Source: Alphaproteobacteria bacterium (lineage in GTDB: Bacteria > Pseudomonadota > Alphaproteobacteria > UBA7887). Taken from it: DNA of 64,000 nt. The notes under the pieces are model-generated. The model did not search any database. It was not told the origin of the DNA and saw only the letters and a program-made list of their open reading frames with translations. Position numbers and translations under genes: made by a program. The stretch covers positions 120,581 through 184,580 of the forward strand of contig JASLYQ010000003.1 in the NCBI GenBank assembly GCA_030739735.1, written 5' to 3'. This document shows positions 9,028 to 18,422 of this stretch, one piece after another. Each line of letters opens with the position of its first letter. The first letter of the stretch is position 1.

Positions 9028-9905
9028 CGCGCGTGCGCAAGGCGGTTTTCCCCGTCGGTGGCCTGGGGACACGTTTTCTCCCTGCGACTAAGGCCATGCC
9101 AAAGGAAATGTTGTCCATCGTTGATACGCCGCTCATAGAATATGCAGTCGAAGAAGCACGTGCCGCGGGCATCGAGCAGTTTATTTTTGTCACCGGCCGC
9201 GGCAAGGCCGCCATCGAGAATCATTTTGATCATTCCTTCGAACTTCATCACGTGCTGGCAAACAAAGGTCAGGCGGCGCTGGAAGAGATAGTAAAGCGCT
9301 CGCGCTTACCTGCCGGTACCGTCTCCTATACCCGCCAACAGGAGCCGCTGGGTCTGGGCCATGCGGTCTGGTGCGCTCGTCACTTGGTAGGCAACGAGCC
9401 TTTTGCAGTCCTTCTTGCTGATGATTTGATCAAGGCAGAGACGCCCTGTCTGGCCCAAATGCTGGCAGTGCACGAGACGGTCGGTGGCAATCTGGTGGCG
9501 GTGATGGATGTACCTCGCGAGCACACCTCGCGCTACGGCATTCTCACCCCCGGTGAGGCAGACAGCCACCTCGTTTCCGTCGAAGGACTCGTGGAGAAGC
9601 CGTCGCCTGAGGCTGCACCGTCCACGCTTGCAGTGATCGGCCGTTATATCCTTGATGGTGCAATATTTGATCGTTTGGCGACCTTGGAAGGTGGGACAGG
9701 GGGTGAAGTCCAGCTCACGGATGCGATGGCCATGTTAATAGGGGAGCAGCCGTTCCATGGCTATCGGTTCGTGGGAGAACGTTACGATTGTGGCAGTAAG
9801 CTGGGTTTTCTGGAGGCGACTCTTGCCTTCGCTCTTGACCGTCAGGATCTTACCGCAGGGCTGAGATCGCTTCTGCGAAAGTACGCCGAACAACACCGAG
9901 AATAA
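9024..9905 (+). CDS. galU: UTP-glucose-1-phosphate uridylyltransferase
   Basis: Makes UDP-glucose from UTP and glucose-1-phosphate. Its 293 residues start at the ATG overlapping the recJ stop. A longer in-frame extension upstream is rejected because GalU proteins begin with the VRKAVFPVGGLGTRFLP segment seen right after this ATG. The nucleotidyltransferase motif is intact, as are KAMPKEML and the sugar-binding VEKP segment. The product feeds directly into the next gene, UDP-glucose dehydrogenase. Confidence 0.95.
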   Translation: MTRVRKAVFPVGGLGTRFLPATKAMPKEMLSIVDTPLIEYAVEEARAAGIEQFIFVTGRGKAAIENHFDHSFELHHVLANKGQAALEEIVKRSRLPAGTVSYTRQQEPLGLGHAVWCARHLVGNEPFAVLLADDLIKAETPCLAQMLAVHETVGGNLVAVMDVPREHTSRYGILTPGEADSHLVSVEGLVEKPSPEAAPSTLAVIGRYILDGAIFDRLATLEGGTGGEVQLTDAMAMLIGEQPFHGYRFVGERYDCGSKLGFLEATLAFALDRQDLTAGLRSLLRKYAEQHRE

Positions 9906-9914
9906 AGGTACATT

Positions 9915-11231
9915 ATGCGTATCGTCATTGTTGGCTCCGGCTACGTCGGTTTGGTTTCGGGCGCTTGTTTTTCCGAATTCGGCGTGGACGTGACCTGCAT
10001 CGACAGCGATTCAAAAAAGATCAAAAAGTTGAAGGCCGGTGGTACTCCAATCTATGAGCCAGGGCTCGATAATCTTGTGGCGCGCAACGTTGCTGCGGGG
10101 CGTCTGGCGTTCTCGACCGAACTTGCGCCGGCGGTCGACGGCGCTGATGTCGTCTTTATCGCTGTCGGCACGCCGAGCCTGCGTGGCGACGGCCATGCCG
10201 ATCTTTCCTATATCTATGCCGCGGCGGAAGAGATCGCTGCAGCGCTGACGGAGCGCACCGTAGTTGTCACAAAGTCCACTGTTCCGGTCCACACCAGCCT
10301 CGAGGTCGAGCGTGTGATTGCCAAGTGTCGGCCGGATTTACAGCCGGGCAAGGATTTTGACGTGGCCTCGAACCCAGAGTTTCTGCGCGAAGGCTCAGCG
10401 ATCGAGGATTTTATGCACCCTGACCGTGTTGTGGTCGGCGCCGAAAGTGAACATGCGCGGACCGTTCTGGGTGCGCTTTATCGACCGCTCTATCTGCGCG
10501 AGACGCCCATTGTCCATACCGCGCGCGAGACTGCGGAACTGATCAAGTACGCGGCTAATGCCTTTCTCGCCACCAAGATCACTTTTATAAACGAGATCGC
10601 TGATCTTTGCGAAAAGGTGGGCGCGGATGTGCAGCAGGTTGCCAAGGGGATGGGGTTGGACAACCGCATCGGGCCTAAGTTTCTGCATCCAGGACCGGGC
10701 TACGGCGGTAGCTGCTTTCCTAAGGATACTCTGGCGCTGGTACGTACGGCGCGGGAATATGGCGCACCGACGCGCATTGTTGAGACGGTGGTTGAGGTCA
10801 ATGAGGGGCGCAAGCAGGCGATGGCTAATAAGGTCGTGGCAGCTTGCGGTGGCTCGGTAGGCGGCGCCACTATCGCCGTGTTTGGGCTTTCCTTCAAGCC
10901 TAATACCGACGATATGCGCGATAGTCCAAGCCTGAACATCGTACCCATCCTGCAGGCGGCTGGTGCGAGTGTCCGGGCCTATGATCCCAAGGCAATGGAT
11001 GTGGCTGCGCCCATGCTACCGGGCGTAGAATTCGGCGATTCCGCCTACGATATCGTGGATGGCGCTAACGCTCTCGTGATTGTTACGGAGTGGAACCAGT
11101 TTCGCAGCCTCGATCTACAACGTCTGAAGGCGGCCATGCGTACACCCGTGGTCGTCGATCTACGCAACATCTATCAGCCGGCGGAGATGGCCGCGGCTGG
11201 TTTCACTTATGTCAGCATAGGCCGGCCATGA
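9915..11231 (+). CDS. ugd: UDP-glucose 6-dehydrogenase
   Basis: Oxidises UDP-glucose twice to UDP-glucuronate, a precursor for exopolysaccharide or lipid glycosylation. Its 438 residues hold an N-terminal Rossmann motif (GSGYVGLVSGACF), a central domain, and the catalytic cysteine in GGSCFPKDT; the C-terminal UDP-binding domain includes FGLSFKPNTDDMRDSPS. It lies 9 bases after galU and 16 before the phosphomannomutase, forming a nucleotide-sugar block. Confidence 0.95.
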   Translation: MRIVIVGSGYVGLVSGACFSEFGVDVTCIDSDSKKIKKLKAGGTPIYEPGLDNLVARNVAAGRLAFSTELAPAVDGADVVFIAVGTPSLRGDGHADLSYIYAAAEEIAAALTERTVVVTKSTVPVHTSLEVERVIAKCRPDLQPGKDFDVASNPEFLREGSAIEDFMHPDRVVVGAESEHARTVLGALYRPLYLRETPIVHTARETAELIKYAANAFLATKITFINEIADLCEKVGADVQQVAKGMGLDNRIGPKFLHPGPGYGGSCFPKDTLALVRTAREYGAPTRIVETVVEVNEGRKQAMANKVVAACGGSVGGATIAVFGLSFKPNTDDMRDSPSLNIVPILQAAGASVRAYDPKAMDVAAPMLPGVEFGDSAYDIVDGANALVIVTEWNQFRSLDLQRLKAAMRTPVVVDLRNIYQPAEMAAAGFTYVSIGRP

Positions 11232-11247
11232 GCGGTAAGACTGCGTA

Positions 11248-12624
11248 ATGGGGCTTGATCCGGAAATTTTACGCGCCTACGACATTCGCGGTGTCGTCGG
11301 CGAGAGTCTGCGCGAGATTGATGCGTGCGTCCTCGCCCAAGCCTATGCGACAGTGGTCGGCCGCGAGTGCGGCTCGGCCCGCATATGTCTAGGCTACGAT
11401 GGGCGCCTGTCCTCTCCTGCCCTGGCCGAGGCCGTCACGGCAGGTTTCTGCGCGGCCGGTGCCGAGGTGATTCGTATCGGCTGCGGGCCGACGCCGATGC
11501 TCTATTTCGCGGTAAAGACCTTGGCTGCGGATGCCGGTATGATGATCACCGGCTCCCACAATCCGCCTGACCACAACGGCCTCAAGATGGCCCTAGCCGG
11601 CCAGGCTTTTTATGGCGATGACATTCAACGGCTTGGCCGTCTTATTGCAGTTGGCGACCTTGCCACAGGAGAGGGCAGCGTACGAGATTGGGATGTCAGT
11701 GAGGCCTATGTCGAGGCCTTGCTCGGCGCCTACCGCCCAGAGACTGGGCTCAAAGTTGCCTGGGATGCTGGTAATGGCGCTGCTGGCGAGATCATGGCGC
11801 GATTGGCGGAGCGGCTGCCGGGGACGCACCATCTGTTGTACGAAACTATCGACGGCACTTTTCCCAATCACCACCCCGACCCGACTGTTGCTGTGAACTT
11901 AGAAGCGCTCATTGAGACAGTGCGCCGCGAGGGCTGCGATATTGGTGTCGCCTTCGATGGCGACGGCGACAGGCTGGGCGCCGTTGACGGCGCGGGGCGG
12001 ATAATCTGGGGCGACCAGATTCTCTGCCTGGTCGCCGGCCCCGTGCTGGCCGAGCGCCCGGGTGCTACGGTGATTGCTGATGTGAAGGCTTCGAGCGTGC
12101 TCTTCGAGCGCATTGTCGCGCTTGGCGGTGAGCCCTTGATGTGGCGTACCGGACATTCGCCGATCAAGGCCAAGATGGCTGAGGTCAAGGCCCCGCTCGC
12201 GGGCGAAATGAGCGGGCATATTTTCTTTGCCGACCGCTACTACGGCTTCGACGATGGTCTCTACGCTGCGGTACGTCTGCTTGAGACTGTGGCCTTGAGT
12301 GGTGTGAGCGCGGCAACCTTGCGCGATTCTCTGCCCGCCATGCTCAATACGCCGGAGCTTCGCTTCGATTGCGATGACAAGCGTAAGTTCGCTGTGGTCG
12401 GAGAGGTGGCCGGGCGCTTGCAAAAATGCGGTGCTGATGTCATCGATATTGACGGTGTACGCGTCAATACCGCTGACGGCTGGTGGTTGCTGCGTGCCTC
12501 GAACACCCAGCCGGTATTGGTGGCGCGCTGCGAGGCCCGCGATAAGGCGGGGCTTGCCCGTCTCAAGGCAGCATTGGTCGAACAGCTGGGCGCAAGTGGT
12601 GTTGCTCCCCCAGACGGTCTCTAG
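11248..12624 (+). CDS. Phosphomannomutase/phosphoglucomutase
   Basis: Alpha-D-phosphohexomutase of 458 residues that interconverts hexose 6- and 1-phosphates. The phosphoserine lies in TGSHNPPDHNG, the magnesium loop is FDGDGDR, the sugar-recognition loop GEMSGH is present, and the phosphate-binding RASNTQP closes domain 4. With galU and ugd it would supply glucose-1-phosphate or mannose-1-phosphate for surface polysaccharide. The AlgC/ManB type is likely, but specificity is not resolved. Confidence 0.92.
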   Translation: MGLDPEILRAYDIRGVVGESLREIDACVLAQAYATVVGRECGSARICLGYDGRLSSPALAEAVTAGFCAAGAEVIRIGCGPTPMLYFAVKTLAADAGMMITGSHNPPDHNGLKMALAGQAFYGDDIQRLGRLIAVGDLATGEGSVRDWDVSEAYVEALLGAYRPETGLKVAWDAGNGAAGEIMARLAERLPGTHHLLYETIDGTFPNHHPDPTVAVNLEALIETVRREGCDIGVAFDGDGDRLGAVDGAGRIIWGDQILCLVAGPVLAERPGATVIADVKASSVLFERIVALGGEPLMWRTGHSPIKAKMAEVKAPLAGEMSGHIFFADRYYGFDDGLYAAVRLLETVALSGVSAATLRDSLPAMLNTPELRFDCDDKRKFAVVGEVAGRLQKCGADVIDIDGVRVNTADGWWLLRASNTQPVLVARCEARDKAGLARLKAALVEQLGASGVAPPDGL

Positions 12625-12638
12625 CAAGGGAACTCGCT

Positions 12639-13370
12639 ATGACAGGTCTTGTCGGCCAGCTGGCTGAACAAATGCCGGTGGCGCTGGAGGAGGTCACGGT
12701 GGCAGGGCGCGTTGGCCTGGTTATCGTCGATGAGGTCAACGGTTTTGCCACGGTTGGTGCTGGAAATCTGGCACCGGCGAAGCCGAATGAGCAGGTATCC
12801 CGTATGGTTGCCGAGACCAACTCTCTGGCGCATGAGTTTCTAGACCGGGGTGGTCCTGTGCTGGCCTTTCTCGACACCCATGAGCCCGGCAAGCTCGAGC
12901 CGCCCTACCCGCCTCATTGCGAGCGCGGCACAGGCGAGGAGGAGCTGGTGTGCGAGATCGCCTGGCTTGCCGATGCTGATGGTGTGACGCTGGTCCGCAA
13001 GGACTGCATCAACGGTTTCGTCGGTGCTATCGATGTCGACAGCGGCGCCAATCGTATAGTCGACTGGGTCAACGGGCATGTCCTGGAAACAGTGGTTGTG
13101 GTCGGGATCTGCACGGACATATGCGTCATGGACTTTGTGTTGACGTTCCTGTCCGCGCGCAATCACGGCCTGATGCCGTCGCTCACGGAGGTCATTGTGC
13201 ACGAGCCGGCCTGCGCCACGTACGACCTGCCGCGTGCCGCCGTGGCCGAGCTCGGTCTACCGGTGAGTGCAAGTCATCCGCAGAGGCTGACCCATCACAT
13301 GGGGCTCTATTTCATGCATTCGCGGGGCGCGCGTCTAGCAAGCAGTGTCAGCTGGTCGGGCGCGCAATAA
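12639..13370 (+). CDS. Nicotinamidase-like isochorismatase-family hydrolase
   Basis: A 243-residue cysteine hydrolase. The catalytic triad is visible as Asp31 (VIVDEVN), Lys121 (VRKDCINGF) and Cys162 (GICTDICV). Asp79, His81 and His93 match the metal site of true nicotinamidases rather than isochorismatases, so it may deamidate nicotinamide or a related amide. It differs from classical PncA, so the substrate is an inference. It lies 14 bases after the phosphomannomutase, and its 3' end overlaps the convergent D,D-carboxypeptidase gene by 23 bases. Confidence 0.8.
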   Translation: MTGLVGQLAEQMPVALEEVTVAGRVGLVIVDEVNGFATVGAGNLAPAKPNEQVSRMVAETNSLAHEFLDRGGPVLAFLDTHEPGKLEPPYPPHCERGTGEEELVCEIAWLADADGVTLVRKDCINGFVGAIDVDSGANRIVDWVNGHVLETVVVVGICTDICVMDFVLTFLSARNHGLMPSLTEVIVHEPACATYDLPRAAVAELGLPVSASHPQRLTHHMGLYFMHSRGARLASSVSWSGAQ

Positions 13371-14616
13371 TACAGGGCAGATTGCGTGCCCAGAGGGACG
13401 AGCAGGCATCCTGTGCTTCTTGCTTAGTCAGCCCCTGGTGTCGCGCCCGGTAAAGGGTGCCCTGGTTGTCCTCCACCGGCATGATGTGACGCCCAGTGCC
13501 GAGACGTAGCGCGGGCACGACGCGGGCCGCCGTATCGAGCGCCTGCTCCGCTGCGTCGCGCCTTGAGAAAGCCCCGACCTGAATCGCCCAATCGTGCTCC
13601 GGTGAGAACAGTACTGGTGGGATGCTCTCGGGCCTTTTGGTAATTGCCACTGCGGCCGGCTTCGGTAGGGCCGATGCCGCGATCGCGAAGTCGATATCGG
13701 GCTTGGGTCTGGGGCGCGCTACAATTGTCATTGTACGGCTGATGCCCCCCACATCAGCAAAAGCGCGGTCTACTATGCGGCGCATCTTTGCGTCGCGCTT
13801 GCGCCCGGTCTTGCCGCCCAATATTACGGCGATGATGTGTTGGCCGTCGCGTTGTACAGAGGCTGCCAGGTTGAAGCCAGAGGCTCGAATATAGCCGGTC
13901 TTGATGCCGTTCATACCCGGATAATTACTAAGCAGCTTGTTGGTGCTGCGATAGACAGTGCCGTTATATTCGAACGATCTGTTGGCGAAGAAGTGTGTGA
14001 ACTGGGGAAACTTACTATAGAGCGCACGGGCGAGGCGGGTGATGTCGCGTGCTGTCGTCTGCTGTCTCGGATCGTGTAGGCCAGAGGCATTGCGGAAGGT
14101 GGTGTGCTTCATGTTTAGCCTGCGCGCCTTGCGCGTCATCAACATTGCAAAGTTAGCTTCGCTGCCTGAGAAATGCTCAGCGATCACCGTGGCGACGTCG
14201 TTGGCCGACTTGGTTGCGAGCGCCAGAACCGCATCGTACAGGCGGATCGTCGTCCCCGCTTTCAGGCCGAGCTTGGATCGCGGTTGTCCCGCCGCATTCG
14301 CCGAGACGGCCAACTCGTCGCTCAGGGCCGTACCGTCTGCCTCGACCGCCTCGAAAACCAGGTACAGCGTCATCATCTTGGTCAGAGACGCGGGATAATT
14401 CAGTGTGTCAGGATTGGCCGCATGCAAGACTTGACCGCTGTCCGCATCAATCACTATCGCAGCATAGCCGGCTTCCGCGGCGCGATGCGGCGACAAAACG
14501 ACGAGCACTATTGCCAAGCCAGCGATAAACACTGTAAGCCCCGTCAGGCGCAGACTTCGGTGCAAGTGCGTGATTGCCAACGGCAGCGGACCACCCATCC
14601 CCACATCAACGCTCAA
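13348..14616 (-). CDS. D-alanyl-D-alanine carboxypeptidase with C-terminal SPOR domain
   Basis: Periplasmic penicillin-binding protein of 422 residues that trims peptidoglycan pentapeptides. After an N-terminal membrane/signal segment (about residues 24-48) comes the S11 peptidase domain with Ser77-Lys80 (SLTK), the SAN triad and KTG (KTGYIRASG). Residues about 345-420 form a SPOR domain, which binds denuded septal glycan and suggests a division-site role. It is divergent from the phasin and convergent with the nicotinamidase-like gene. The carboxypeptidase-phasin-clpS order is one I associate with Rhodospirillaceae. Confidence 0.93.
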   Translation of the reverse strand: MSVDVGMGGPLPLAITHLHRSLRLTGLTVFIAGLAIVLVVLSPHRAAEAGYAAIVIDADSGQVLHAANPDTLNYPASLTKMMTLYLVFEAVEADGTALSDELAVSANAAGQPRSKLGLKAGTTIRLYDAVLALATKSANDVATVIAEHFSGSEANFAMLMTRKARRLNMKHTTFRNASGLHDPRQQTTARDITRLARALYSKFPQFTHFFANRSFEYNGTVYRSTNKLLSNYPGMNGIKTGYIRASGFNLAASVQRDGQHIIAVILGGKTGRKRDAKMRRIVDRAFADVGGISRTMTIVARPRPKPDIDFAIAASALPKPAAVAITKRPESIPPVLFSPEHDWAIQVGAFSRRDAAEQALDTAARVVPALRLGTGRHIMPVEDNQGTLYRARHQGLTKQEAQDACSSLWARNLPCIIARPTS

Positions 14617-14707
14617 GGTTAGACAACCTAGAGCGATTCTTTAACGTTTTCAAAGGAAAGCAGCGAAAATTTACGGTGGTATAATGGGAAATCCTTGAGG
14701 TAGTCTC

Positions 14708-14739
14708 ATTGCACCGCCAATAATTTTTTATTGCAGCGC
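14708..14739. promoter_or_regulatory. Paired ATTGCA(C/G)CGC direct repeats upstream of the phasin gene
   Basis: Two 10-base copies, ATTGCACCGC at 14708 and ATTGCAGCGC at 14730, are spaced 22 bases apart (two helical turns) about 130 bases before the phasin start. TGCA/TTGC-rich sites upstream of phasin genes are bound by the PHA-responsive repressor PhaR in other alphaproteobacteria. Matching this pair to PhaR is inference. Nearby TATAAT-like hexamers at 14680 and 14761 are possible -10 elements, without convincing -35 partners. Confidence 0.4.
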
Positions 14740-14864
14740 ACAAATATCATTGACAATTAGTATAATTTTCCCCATTTACTCGCATAGTGCGATGCACAAA
14801 TTCGTTTTGAGTAGCGACGTCAAGGGCGATTACTGTTTTGCGTTCAGCGTGAGGAAAGAAAAAC

Positions 14865-15404
14865 ATGACAGACACGACCCAGAAGGGCAGGAAGGGCGCC
14901 ACCAAAGCCACCGCATCGGGCGAGGCCGCCGCTGCCAACGACTTTTTTGCCATGAGCCAAAAGGCTACCGAGGACTGGTTCCGCGCCGGCGCCGAGGCTT
15001 GGACCGGCAATTACGATGCCTGGAGGGCGCTCAATACCGATAAGACCGCATCCTTTGGCGATTGGGAAGGGGTTGCTGAGCAGGGCCGCGAGAACCTCGA
15101 TGCCTGGGTGGCCAGCAGCAAGATTGCGGTCGAGGGCATGGGCGCCATCGCCGGCAAGCTTGCCGATCGCGTAACCGCTTCGATGGCTGCGGGCATTTCT
15201 GTCTCGCGCGTGATGCTAGGGTGCAAGGACGTGCAATCCCTGGTCGAGGTGCAGAGCGAGCAGGCACGAAACGCTTTTGACAACTGGATGTCCGACAGCA
15301 ATAGCCTGAACAAAATAACCACAGAGACTGCGGTTAAGGCAGCCGTGCCCATCGGCCGCTGCGTCAATACCGTCATCGACAAGGCAACGAAAAGCGCCGC
15401 CTGA
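14865..15404 (+). CDS. Phasin family protein
   Basis: A 179-residue, alanine-rich, mostly helical protein with the phasin features: an FFAMSQKATEDW start to the helical region, a central GRENLDAWVASSK helix, and a C-terminus rich in Ala and Lys. Phasins coat PHA granules and tune their number and size. This fits the phaC gene near the left edge. A GAGGAAAG site precedes the ATG. A strong intrinsic terminator follows within 65 bases, so it is probably monocistronic and highly expressed. Confidence 0.85.
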   Translation: MTDTTQKGRKGATKATASGEAAAANDFFAMSQKATEDWFRAGAEAWTGNYDAWRALNTDKTASFGDWEGVAEQGRENLDAWVASSKIAVEGMGAIAGKLADRVTASMAAGISVSRVMLGCKDVQSLVEVQSEQARNAFDNWMSDSNSLNKITTETAVKAAVPIGRCVNTVIDKATKSAA

Positions 15405-15431
15405 AGAGAAACGATATGGTTTTTTCGGCCT

Positions 15432-15465
15432 GGCCCGGTATCCCTGATGCCGGGTCGTCTTTTTT
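15432..15465 (+). terminator. Rho-independent terminator of the phasin gene
   Basis: The stem GGCCCGG/CCGGGTC (7 bp, one G-T wobble) encloses an 11-base loop and is followed after CG by a run of T (CTTTTTT). It lies 28 bases after the phasin stop. Confidence 0.85.
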
Positions 15466-15563
15466 CAAGCCTTTAACTGCGCCTTGAGAGTTCGATATTA
15501 TATTTATACGGGAACGGTCGGCGCGCGGCGCGGCGACCCAATGAGGTGTGTTGAGCGGATTCG

Positions 15564-15938
15564 ATGATTGATCATCCTCCTATCGAGGCGGTGCACAGAG
15601 AGCGCATGAGCGATGACGGTGACAGTGGCGAGGGCGCTGGCCGTTCCGGTACCGGGCTCGCGACGCGCACTAAGCCCAAGACCAAAAAGCCGTCTATGTA
15701 TAAGGTCTTGATGCTGAACGATGACTATACTCCGATGGAGTTTGTCGTATATGTGCTAGAGAGGTTCTTTCAGATGTCGCGCGAGCAGGCGACACGGATC
15801 ATGCTCCACGTACACCAACGCGGCGTCGGTATTTGCGGAGTTTACTCCTACGAAGTGGCGGAAACCAAGGTGACCCAGGTGATGGATTTCGCACGCCAGA
15901 ACGAACATCCTCTGCAATGCACCTTGGAAAAGGACTGA
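15564..15938 (+). CDS. clpS: ATP-dependent Clp protease adaptor ClpS
   Basis: N-recognin that hands N-degron substrates to ClpAP. It has 124 residues with a flexible N-terminus. The conserved core begins at [15 protein letters not shown] and includes MLHVHQRG, the binding pocket for the substrate N-terminal residue. An alternative ATG at 15606 would shorten the disordered leader without touching the core. It directly precedes clpA (34 bases), the usual operon. Confidence 0.95.
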   Translation: MIDHPPIEAVHRERMSDDGDSGEGAGRSGTGLATRTKPKTKKPSMYKVLMLNDDYTPMEFVVYVLERFFQMSREQATRIMLHVHQRGVGICGVYSYEVAETKVTQVMDFARQNEHPLQCTLEKD

Positions 15939-15972
15939 GCGGGCGCCGCTAAGCACCCGGGAAAGGGCACGG

Positions 15973-18300
15973 ATGCTGTCGAAGATGCTTGAAGAGACCC
16001 TGCACCGAGCCTTGGCCGATGCCAATGGCCGACAACACGAGCTTGCCACGCTGGAGCATTTGCTGTTGTCCCTGACCGAGGACCAAGATGCCGTAGCTGT
16101 GCTGCGGGCCTGCAATGTCGACGTGGATAAGCTGCATCACGCCCTCGAGGCCTTTCTCGATGAGGAATTGGGCGGCCTGATGGTCGACCAGGCGGTGACC
16201 GATGCTAAACCGACGCCGAGCTTCCAGCGTGTCGTCCAGCGTTCGGTGCACCATGTGCAGATGTCGGGCCGCGAGGAAGTGACCGGCGCCAATGTGCTCG
16301 TCGCTATCTTCTCCGAGCGCGAATCTCATGCCGTCTATTTTCTGCATGAGCAGGACATGACGCGTCTCGATGCGGTGAGCTATATCAGCCACGGTATCGC
16401 CAAAGCCCCTGGTGCCTCCGAATCGCATCCGCCAAGCGGTACGGACGAGGCAGATGACGACGGCGAGCAGGTCGTTAAGCAGGGCACCGAGGCGCTCGAT
16501 GCCTATTGCATCAATCTCAATGCGAAGGCGGCTGATGGCCGTGTCGACCCGCTGATCGGCCGCGATGACGAAGTGGAACGCGCAATTCAGGTGCTCTGCC
16601 GGCGGACTAAAAACAATCCCTTGTTCGTAGGAGATTCTGGTGTCGGCAAGACGGCCATCGCCGAAGGGCTGGCCAAGCGTATCGTGGATTCGGAAGTGCC
16701 GCAGGTGCTCGCCGGTGCCACCATGTTCGCCCTCGACATGGGCGCGCTGTTGGCCGGCACGCGCTATCGCGGCGACTTCGAGGAACGGGTGAAGGCGGTG
16801 CTCATCGAGCTTGAGAATTTCGATGGCGCCATTCTATTCGTAGATGAGATCCACACCGTGATCGGTGCCGGCGCCACCTCGGGTGGTGCCATGGATGCCT
16901 CGAACCTACTTAAGCCGGCGCTGCAAAGCGGCAGCCAGCGCTGCATGGGTTCGACAACCTACAAGGAGTACCGAAACTACTTTGAGAAGGACCGGGCCCT
17001 GGTGCGGCGCTTCCAGAAGATCGACGTCAATGAGCCGAGCGTTGAGGACGCCATCGAGATTCTCAGTGGTCTCAAGCCCTATTACGAGGAATATCACGAT
17101 GTCGAGTACACGCCCGATGCGCTGAAGGCTGCTGTCGAACTGTCGTCGCGTTATATTGGCGACCGCAGGCTGCCGGACAAGGCGATCGACGTGATCGACG
17201 AAGTCGGCGCAGCACAAGCGTTGCTGGCCAAGGAGGAACGCAAGAAGGTCATCGATACCGATGAGATCGAGCGCATCGTCGCGAAGATCGCGCGCATTCC
17301 ACCGAAGACCGTCAGCCGCGACGACAAGCAGATGATGGGGTCTCTGATCACCAATCTGAAGACCGTGGTGTTTGGCCAAGATCCAGCTATTGAGGCGCTG
17401 ACTAGCGCCATCAAGTTGTCGCGCGCAGGCCTGCGCGCGCCCCCGAAGCCCAGCGGCCGCGATCTTTTCTGCCGTCCCACCCCTGTCGGCCAGAACGAGG
17501 TGGCGCGACAGCTCGCCATAATCATGGGCATCGAACTGATCCGCTTCGACATGTCGGAATATATGGAGCGCCACACAGTGTCGCGACTTATTGGCGCGCC
17601 ACCCGGCTATGTCGGCTTTGACCAGGGTGGCTTGCTAACCGACGCCGTCGACCAGCATCCCCATGCGGTATTACTGCTCGACGAGATTGAGAAGGCGCAT
17701 CCCGACCTATTCAACATACTTTTGCAAATCATGGACCACGGCAAGCTCACTGACCACAATGGCAAGCATGTAGACTTCCGCAACGTCATCCTGATCATGA
17801 CCACCAATGCTGGTGCTATGGACCTCGCTAAGCCTGCCATCGGCTTCGGTCGGGAGGCCCGAGAGGGCGACGATGAGGAGGCTATCAATCGCATGTTCTC
17901 CCCGGAGTTCCGTAATCGTCTCGATGCGGTGATCAGCTTCGCCAATCTCAGCCCCGAGGTTGTGCATCGCGTAGTCGATAAGTTCATCGTCCAGCTTGAA
18001 GGCCAGCTTGCCGATCGCAACGTTACCATCGAGCTTTTCGACGAAGCGCGCGACTGGCTCGCTAAGAAGGGTTATGACCGGCTCTATGGCGCGCGACCTT
18101 TGGCACGCGTGATTCAGGAGTATGTCAAGAAGCCGCTCGCCGACAAATTGCTGTTCGGCGAGCTGATCGATGGCGGCCACGTCAAGGTTACGGTACATGA
18201 CGGCAATCTAGCCTTTGATATTGACATCTCCGGTATCGTTCAGAAGACGGATTCTGACGGTGAGGATGACGAGAAAATCAGCGAACCAGTTGATAGTTGA
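15973..18300 (+). CDS. clpA: ClpA unfoldase with degenerate D2 Walker A motif
   Basis: AAA+ unfoldase partner of ClpP, 775 residues. The N-domain (1-145) binds ClpS. The first ATPase module has an intact Walker A (GDSGVGKT, 220-227). In the second module the expected GPTGVGKT is RPTPVGQN (501-508): the nucleotide-binding lysine is Gln507, threonine is Asn508, and two glycines are Arg501 and Pro504. Flanks match the family closely: [19 protein letters not shown], Walker B LLLDEIEK (Asp570, Glu571), the arginine-finger FRNRLD, sensor-2 GARPL, and the IGF loop for ClpP docking. The frame is open, so this is not a simple frameshift. D2 may not bind ATP, or the block may be a local sequence error. 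Confidence 0.93.
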   Translation: MLSKMLEETLHRALADANGRQHELATLEHLLLSLTEDQDAVAVLRACNVDVDKLHHALEAFLDEELGGLMVDQAVTDAKPTPSFQRVVQRSVHHVQMSGREEVTGANVLVAIFSERESHAVYFLHEQDMTRLDAVSYISHGIAKAPGASESHPPSGTDEADDDGEQVVKQGTEALDAYCINLNAKAADGRVDPLIGRDDEVERAIQVLCRRTKNNPLFVGDSGVGKTAIAEGLAKRIVDSEVPQVLAGATMFALDMGALLAGTRYRGDFEERVKAVLIELENFDGAILFVDEIHTVIGAGATSGGAMDASNLLKPALQSGSQRCMGSTTYKEYRNYFEKDRALVRRFQKIDVNEPSVEDAIEILSGLKPYYEEYHDVEYTPDALKAAVELSSRYIGDRRLPDKAIDVIDEVGAAQALLAKEERKKVIDTDEIERIVAKIARIPPKTVSRDDKQMMGSLITNLKTVVFGQDPAIEALTSAIKLSRAGLRAPPKPSGRDLFCRPTPVGQNEVARQLAIIMGIELIRFDMSEYMERHTVSRLIGAPPGYVGFDQGGLLTDAVDQHPHAVLLLDEIEKAHPDLFNILLQIMDHGKLTDHNGKHVDFRNVILIMTTNAGAMDLAKPAIGFGREAREGDDEEAINRMFSPEFRNRLDAVISFANLSPEVVHRVVDKFIVQLEGQLADRNVTIELFDEARDWLAKKGYDRLYGARPLARVIQEYVKKPLADKLLFGELIDGGHVKVTVHDGNLAFDIDISGIVQKTDSDGEDDEKISEPVDS

Positions 18301-18422
18301 TAATATATTGTCTAACTATTCGTCGGTAATATATTCAAGATAGACTTCCACGATCGTTGATCGCGCTCTGGCTGAGATCGAGGCGTGGCATGTTATGGTT
18401 GTTGACAGAAATGATGGCGGTT

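Noticed and set aside
8200..9072. 290-codon minus-strand frame across the recJ/galU junction
   Set aside because: Shadow of two well-supported plus-strand genes.
13348..13370. 23-base overlap of convergent genes as a possible error
   Set aside because: Both reading frames end naturally and both proteins are full length, so the overlap is accepted as real.
14750..14766. TTGACA and TATAAT before the phasin as a promoter pair
   Set aside because: The two hexamers are only 5 bases apart, far from the needed 16-18.
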